In this document: one piece after another, positions 43,305-48,478 of the stretch | Numbering within the stretch: the first letter of the stretch is position 1 | Layout: each line of letters opens with the position of its first letter | NCBI GenBank assembly: GCA_038496445.1 | Contig: JALMLS010000235.1 | Location: 1-48,478 of the forward strand | Reading direction: 5' to 3' | DNA from: Trichosphaerium sp. ATCC 40318 | Taxonomy: Eukaryota; Discosea; Flabellinia; Trichosidae | DNA: 48,478 nucleotides | The notes under the pieces: model-generated | Database searches by the model: none | Told to the model about the DNA's origin: nothing | Seen by the model: only the letters and a program-made list of their open reading frames with translations | Position numbers and translations under genes: made by a program

Positions 43305-46300
43305 TCAATACAAAGTTATCAAACTGAGTATAATCAAAACTACTACCAACAGCAGCCCAACCATTGCTAGTTTTGTTAAATTAATAGAACTCTGCATTGT
43401 CTTTTTCGATTTGGTAGCGTACTTGTATGAAGAGCTATTCACCGTTCCTATTAGATTATTATCAACATAAGCAGATACAGTACTAGATGTAACATTCAAT
43501 CTAATGTTATGCCATTTGTTAGTTCCAAAAGAAAGTGTTCCTGATTTTAGTGTCTGTTTTTGGAAAAAAGGTTAGATGACCACATGATAGAACTTTATAC
43601 TTAGTGTATACCTCAACACCAGAAAGAATACTCCAAGCACCAGTGACACTAATCTTAAAAAAATATCCTAACAACATAAGTTTGGATGAAATTCCAAAAG
43701 TAGAATAATGTACCATTGTTGTAGCTTTCAGAGCATCCTCCGTAGCCAACGCGAGCTAGTACAATCTTTTAGTAACCGCTTTAATAACCACAAATCTATA
43801 GAACGTACCTCCTGCGACGATATTTCCTTTTGATTCGATCAAGGCATCAAACTCAACCGTCATGTCCCTTTATTATCATCAATGTCAACAGTCCAAATGA
43901 CACTTTTTATTGGTACCTCCATGTATTATCTCCGATAAGAGTAATTGGTTGAGAAGATTCTGTACACCATTTTATTGGTGGTTCTGGTACTACTTGTCTC
44001 ATTGTGTTACCTTTAGAAGACTTGTATATTTCCCAAACGCCTGTTTGATCCATGAAGTATTTTCCTTCTTGAAACTCAGGGTATGACTCAAAGTTATCTG
44101 ACCACTTGTCTGGAAAACTTTTGGCTGGTGGCGGTGTTCCATAACTTCCTTTAGCACCTCCAGACATAGTGGTTACGGTAATGAGTTCATCCAAACCTAT
44201 ACAACGTTAAAAAACTATAAAAATTGATTCTCTTGTGAAAAATCGTACCAAGTTGCATAGTGATTTCTCCATTCTTTGGCATTACAGTAGAATGTTTGAA
44301 GTACACTACTTGGGATTCATTGGCAGAAAAATGAGAGTACCAAACATTGAGTGGTTCTAAAAATAGATGGATGTTAACTACAAAAAAAAAACACATGTGC
44401 TAACAATTTAAGTAGCGAATTTATCACGTGCCGTCTGATTTTAATCCTTCAAGTTGGAATGTTACATTCTGAGGTTTAACTTCGTATGGCGGTAGGTGTG
44501 GTCTATGCGAGTTAGCAAATAAGAAGCCAAATTGAAACAAACAACTTCGCACCTTATGCAAAGTGAGTTATCATGTGTCATGGTTTCAATAACCATAGTA
44601 AAGTCTCCATTCGCTTCAGGAGGTACTAGCGTTACAACACTTCCGCCTAAGAATAAAGTGTTAGTTTTTTAAGCAAACGTTTATGATTTTACCTTCAGGT
44701 AAATGACCAACGCCTGAGCCGTGCTTTAGATACTTCCAACCAGGTTTTGTGAACTTCGATAACAAACTAAGCTTCGTAAAACTGACAAACGTACTTGTGT
44801 CGTGTGAGCGCTGCCCCAAATAGTACCAGAGACAACATAAGAGCCGCTGTTTAGAAATTTATTAGCTAGGATGTATACATGCTCTAAATACACTACCTCC
44901 AAGGCCACCATGACCACATGAGTCCATCTCCTTTGTATGGAAATCCTGGATCCCACGCAGCAATAAGACTCCATGAGATTGTACTTGTCATGTACCCATT
45001 AACGCTATTTAAAACAAATAAGGAAAGTGTGATTGAAGCTTCTTAGTTTTTTACTAATTTTGGTTCAAAATACGAGCCCAGCATCCACTGCCAACATTAT
45101 TTGAGTGTGTAGAATAATCTTCAGATGACCAAAGAGGAGTGCCAAGCGCCACAGCATCAGGTGTGCTAGTAGTGCCAGGATAGTGAACTTACAAATATTA
45201 TTAAAACAATAGAACTTGTTCGCTACATACCTCCTACAACGTCCACTGCTTCTTTTAATTCTGGATTACTCTTCATGTCTAATAGCTTTAGTGAAAGATT
45301 TACTAATGAAAACAAAACCTTCCACGATTTTCCACTTGTTCCCGGCGCTATCCGCAGCTACAATCTTTGTTTTGAGTCCAGCAGCAGTAATAGCCTTACT
45401 TGAAACAAAGAGTTTGCAAAGCCAATTTGAAACAACAAACACACCTGAGGTTTATAATATAGTCAACTTGGTAAGGCCTCTCGTTCCATATACCAATGTA
45501 GTCGATTTCAATGTTGTAGTTAGCTTTAACACCTTAACAAAAGTCAATCTACAACACGTGGTTGAATAACGCTCACCTTGAAGCCATTTCACCTGGTAGT
45601 CAATGTTATCTTGTGAGAAATAGTCACCAATCCATCCAGGTACTCCCCAAGATAAAGCATAAGTGGTGATGTCAGGGTTTCTCTTCTTTGCCTCTACTAA
45701 AAGCCAAAATTCGTATCCTGTAGTAATTAAAAACAAGCTGCAGCAATAAATAAGCGCTGTGTACCTCTCTTGAAGTTAAGGTCTTCCTTGAAGTGCATGT
45801 GGCTAGATTCAGTTCCATCTGTACTTTGAGTGTCACCACCGATTTCTACTTTCAGAATATGAAGCGAAGCACCGAAATTAGGCTTGAACAGCTAAAAAAC
45901 AAGGTGTCACGTGATTTACAATGAGGATCTATATCCATCAACGTACATAGTCGAGTATCTGAGAGCGATAAGGTTCCTCGTAGTCAACAAGAAGGCGAGA
46001 ACTGGCACCTAAAGTATTCATTACAATCTTGGACTAGCACTGTGCTACTACCGGCGCTGAGTCCTCCAATACCTTACATAAAATTAGAATCAAGCGAAGA
46101 TATCCGAAATAAACAAATTCGAAAGAAAAGTAGTGCTAGTTAGTGTTGTGATCCATCAACCGTTTTTTTTTCGTTTGATTAATTTTCACGTGCTTACCAT
46201 AAAACATTCTTTCGGTGTCTTTACCATTCACAATAATGTTGGCCGCATACGCAACCTGTAACATGATTAAACGGCATGTATTTATTAGGAAATAGATGTC

Positions 46301-46346
46301 GTACTGCCAACACCAAGAAAACAGCGATCGTACGCTGCAGCATCAT
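43305..46346 (-). CDS. Galactocerebrosidase-like GH59 enzyme with C-terminal membrane anchor
   Basis: Lysosomal-type beta-galactosylceramidase family. Start ATG at 46346 (a second ATG follows) with signal peptide ([15 protein letters not shown]). Motifs in order: [78 protein letters not shown] (acid/base Glu in WNER), [20 protein letters not shown] (nucleophile Glu in SSED), CWARILNQN, then the beta-sandwich and lectin-like parts ([40 protein letters not shown]). About 15 exons, several introns with CACGTG. It ends in a hydrophobic helix ([20 protein letters not shown]) and Tyr, not present in animal GALC. Confidence 0.88.
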
Positions 46347-46558
46347 TTGGGTTTTAGATGAAAAATAACTTAAAATGACTTCTTTAAGCCAAATCGAGCA
46401 AAATTAGTTATTACAAGATGTTTCCCTGAGGATACCATAAGTACATTGTATGGCTCTTTATTACAACAATATTCAGCGACAAGATCTTGTTGTCTGGCAA
46501 GTAAGGTTAGTTGGAAAATTCTATCACAGAACTAAGCTGTCCGTCTTAAGTGGTGTAA
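46347..46558. other. Intergenic
   Basis: Short spacer between tandem minus-strand genes; nothing seen. Confidence 0.4.
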
Positions 46559-47788
46559 TTAGCACCGATGTTCTGGAAGTATAGTCAAACTTGTAGAATT
46601 TGTACCAGGCAAGGATATTGCTGTATCATAGCACGTAAGTATCTTGAGGCATGGTAAGTGTTCAATAAAGTCTTTTGTGACTTTAGGACACCATGAAACA
46701 TCCAACGTTTCTACGTTTACCAAATGCTTTACTCCACTATCTGTTATTTGTTCACATTTCCTCATACACACATGTTTCACTTTGCTAAGTCCTCTCAACC
46801 CAGCATTAGTGATCTTCGTGCCACTTAACTTAATCTTGTTGACATGAGATAAAGCAAAGAGCCATGAGTCTTCAGCGTTAGTCTCTCTGATATCAATGGT
46901 ATGTACGTTCTTAAGAGCTGATATTCCTCTCAAAGTAATGTTGTAACATGATCTTAAAATGAGTGTATGTACATTCACTAGACCTCTAAGACCATCGTCT
47001 GTCACATTGGTACCGCTTATATCAATCTTGTGCGCTTTGCCAAGTTGTTTAATACTCCTACCAGAGACATGACAGTTTCGTAAATCGATATCATAAACCG
47101 TGTTTCCATTGCTTAGCAATGCAAGAACACCTTCATCTGTAATGTTTGTATTAGCAACACATATTTTATGAACTCCAGCGAGAGCCTTTAAGCCATCATT
47201 AGTAATGTTCTTACACCTCCCTAGTTTTATCGTATGAACTCCAGCAAGGCATTTTAGAGCGTCATCAGTGATGTGAGAGTTAAATAATCCAATAATTGTT
47301 GTACCTTTCAATAGTTTGAATCCATTGTTTGTAATACCCTTGGCATTGTAGAGACAGATTTGACTCGCTCCTGAAATGAACTTCATACCTTTGTCTGTAA
47401 TTTGATAGCACCTCATGGTCACTGTATCAACAGTTGAAACGTGTTTGAGACCATTATCGGTAATGTTTGTATTGTTCCAAAGTCTTAGATGTCTTACACC
47501 CGAAAGATAAGACAGGTCATCATCTGTCGCTTCTGAAAATGTCGATAAATCAATTTGCGTATTTTGAAGAAGTGGACTCGCTTTCAGACGCTTAACAGAT
47601 GCTCTTGACTTTATTCTCAGTGCTATGTAGCCCACGTGATGGTGGATAATATCCGAAAAAAGCCAACACGATTGTGAAGCCTTTATTCTTGCTGTACGTC
47701 TTAGAGACAGGAAGCAATGCGCCAATATCTCCACTGGAAGGTCGGAAAGCTGAATCACGTGTTTAACGCTATAATTACTAATAAACAT
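46559..47788 (-). CDS. F-box/LRR protein, 409 aa, intronless
   Basis: Probable SCF ubiquitin-ligase substrate receptor. The N-terminus holds an F-box-like segment (LSDLPVEILAHCFLSLRRTA ... SCWLFSDIIHHH). The rest is about twelve leucine-rich repeats of 23-25 residues of the AMN1/cysteine-containing type (ITDNGLKHV, ITDKGMKFI, ITDDALKCL, ITNDGLKAL, VTDDGLRGL, ITNAGLRGL, ITDSGVKHL). Single exon in an intron-rich neighbourhood, so retroposition or gain by transfer is possible. CACGTG occurs near its start (47633, 47756), once in coding sequence and once at the very N-terminus. Confidence 0.85.
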   Translation of the reverse strand: MFISNYSVKHVIQLSDLPVEILAHCFLSLRRTARIKASQSCWLFSDIIHHHVGYIALRIKSRASVKRLKASPLLQNTQIDLSTFSEATDDDLSYLSGVRHLRLWNNTNITDNGLKHVSTVDTVTMRCYQITDKGMKFISGASQICLYNAKGITNNGFKLLKGTTIIGLFNSHITDDALKCLAGVHTIKLGRCKNITNDGLKALAGVHKICVANTNITDEGVLALLSNGNTVYDIDLRNCHVSGRSIKQLGKAHKIDISGTNVTDDGLRGLVNVHTLILRSCYNITLRGISALKNVHTIDIRETNAEDSWLFALSHVNKIKLSGTKITNAGLRGLSKVKHVCMRKCEQITDSGVKHLVNVETLDVSWCPKVTKDFIEHLPCLKILTCYDTAISLPGTNSTSLTILPEHRC

Positions 47789-47985
47789 TAATACGTTAAG
47801 CAGGGTGCGGTCGCGATGATTAATCTGACCTTTTGGGAATGGACAACTTCATGATGGTCACACAGTATCAATTTGTAACAACAAAATTAGAAATGGCTTG
47901 ACTCCAGCTCATTCAAGCGTAATTCTTTGCCTAGATTGGTATTCTTTCTCACAATAGAGTAGATGTTACCCGATAGTGAGCAGCA
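47789..47985. promoter_or_regulatory. Divergent promoter region
   Basis: About 200 bp between the F-box/LRR gene and the last gene; no named element beyond nearby CACGTG sites. Confidence 0.4.
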
Positions 47986-48478
47986 TTGATAGGAAGGATA
48001 TGTGTGCACGTGACTATTGCCGACTTCAAAAAAAAAAGGAGAAAGTTTTACTCCGAACATGGAACACCACTTGTTGTTTTGTTGCTTCTGGCACCTCTAG
48101 TTTATTGCGTAACGGATACTATCAAACTTTCCGCGAGTCTCGCTCTTACCGGAGCAAACGGTTCAATAAATGTCTTCCTTGACAATGAAGTATACGTGGG
48201 AATGAAGCAAGTAACACGAAATACTAATCTAGTAATTCTGCCAAATTAACGCTTCTATCAGGCTATACGTCGACCTAATGAATAAAAGAGGCGGTATTGA
48301 CGTTGATGGAATAACTTACACACTTGAATTGAACGTAAAGGATTCGCAAGAAAACGATTTTACAGCTGAAGAACATTACATAGAGTTTTGCGAGGAGATG
48401 AATATGAATATATCTAATCACTTTTTGATTACATCACCACATCCCATAAGCACTGTACGCCCAACGATTGGACTGGAG
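47986..48478 (+). CDS. Secreted or membrane protein, partial at the right edge
   Basis: A coding exon with a hydrophobic, signal-like stretch (TPLVVLLLLAPLVYCV) then beta-type sequence (DTIKLSASLALTGANGSINV, DNEVYVGMKQVTR). A second open stretch to the edge reads RLYVDLMNKRGGIDVDGITY then LELNVKDSQENDF. An intron lies between them (around 48190-48265) and another probably in the 5' part (CACGTG at 48007), but the phases could not be fixed. Start and function unknown. Confidence 0.45.

Larger units (their letters stand above)
2812..48012. promoter_or_regulatory. Dispersed CACGTG (TCACGTGAT) motif set, mostly intronic
   Basis: Hand-found sites include 2812, 3901, 4731, 5532, 5895, 7260, 8043, 8191, 8799, 9133, 10321, 12746, 15969, 16184, 16890, 19212, 20234, 20537, 21528, 21869, 24466, 26143, 27750, 27773, 29923, 31244, 32216, 32990, 37934, 41139, 44425, 45555, 45907, 46187, 47756 and 48007. 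A few others are coding (5441, 20696, 28503, 33610, 41208, 41760). Many are extended to TCACGTGA(T) and lie next to T tracts inside introns. Confidence 0.7.

Noticed and set aside
45216-45569. 117-codon plus-strand frame
   Set aside because: Lies over GALC exons and introns with clear catalytic motifs on the other strand.

Overview
This is nuclear DNA of a free-living-type unicellular eukaryote. It is AT-rich and very gene-dense, and most genes are cut by many short introns (mostly about 40-70 bp, donors usually GTACG or GTAAG, acceptors usually TAG). Intact genes end in TAA, TAG and TGA alike, so the code looks standard. The lineage cannot be fixed from the window. Class C GPCR, DH-PH-RhoGAP, GH59, ERI1-like and nuclease-tipped repeat genes together point to an amoebozoan, an early holozoan or a fungal relative. 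No tRNA, rRNA, CRISPR array or insertion sequence was recognised.

Layout. 1-650: minus-strand gene of 35-residue tandem repeats. 0.9-2.35 kb: five-exon HAE/PCxxC deaminase facing a one-exon ERI1-like exonuclease. 3.2-7.9 kb: very large gene joining a Pmp-like beta-helix ectodomain to a class C GPCR seven-helix domain. 7.9-11.4 kb: small or decayed genes (76-residue SAM-like protein, CRAL-TRIO-like remnant, two tiny proteins, two minus-strand membrane-type proteins, MORN-like relic). 11.4-14.8 kb: mitochondrial GatB and proteasome beta-3, back to back with about 50 bp between start codons. 15.35-19.0 kb: IQ/DH/PH/RhoGAP regulator. 19.3-21.1 kb: alpha-galactosidase (GH27). 21.3-23.35 kb: USP4/15-like protein with a UBA domain but no visible catalytic His half. 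23.6-25.6 kb: enoyl-CoA hydratase/isomerase and a ubiquitin-fold protein. 25.8-27.0 kb: Roadblock (LAMTOR5-like) gene opposed to a DUF4336/metallo-beta-lactamase-like gene. 27.5-30.9 kb: N-myristoylation-type macro-domain protein. 31-34.5 kb and 42.1-43.2 kb: two arms of an inverted duplication; one arm holds an extra 2-kb stretch with a secreted-protein gene. 35-36.4 kb: multi-membrane-span gene. 37.3-39.8 kb: tandem 'DWY' repeats ending in a PD-(D/E)XK-type nuclease. 40.0-41.65 kb: acidic/basic protein with a NYN/PIN-like end. 43.3-46.3 kb: galactocerebrosidase with a membrane anchor. 46.6-47.8 kb: intronless F-box/LRR protein. The right edge cuts a secreted or membrane gene.

Shared features. 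CACGTG (often TCACGTGAT) occurs about 45 times by hand count against roughly 5-6 expected from base composition, mostly inside introns. Several introns begin with GC instead of GT, and in four of them the donor is itself GCACGTG. Two lysosomal glycosidases, a Ragulator-like subunit and a GPCR/Rho signalling pair suggest a phagotrophic or osmotrophic cell, but no operon-like functional clustering is evident.
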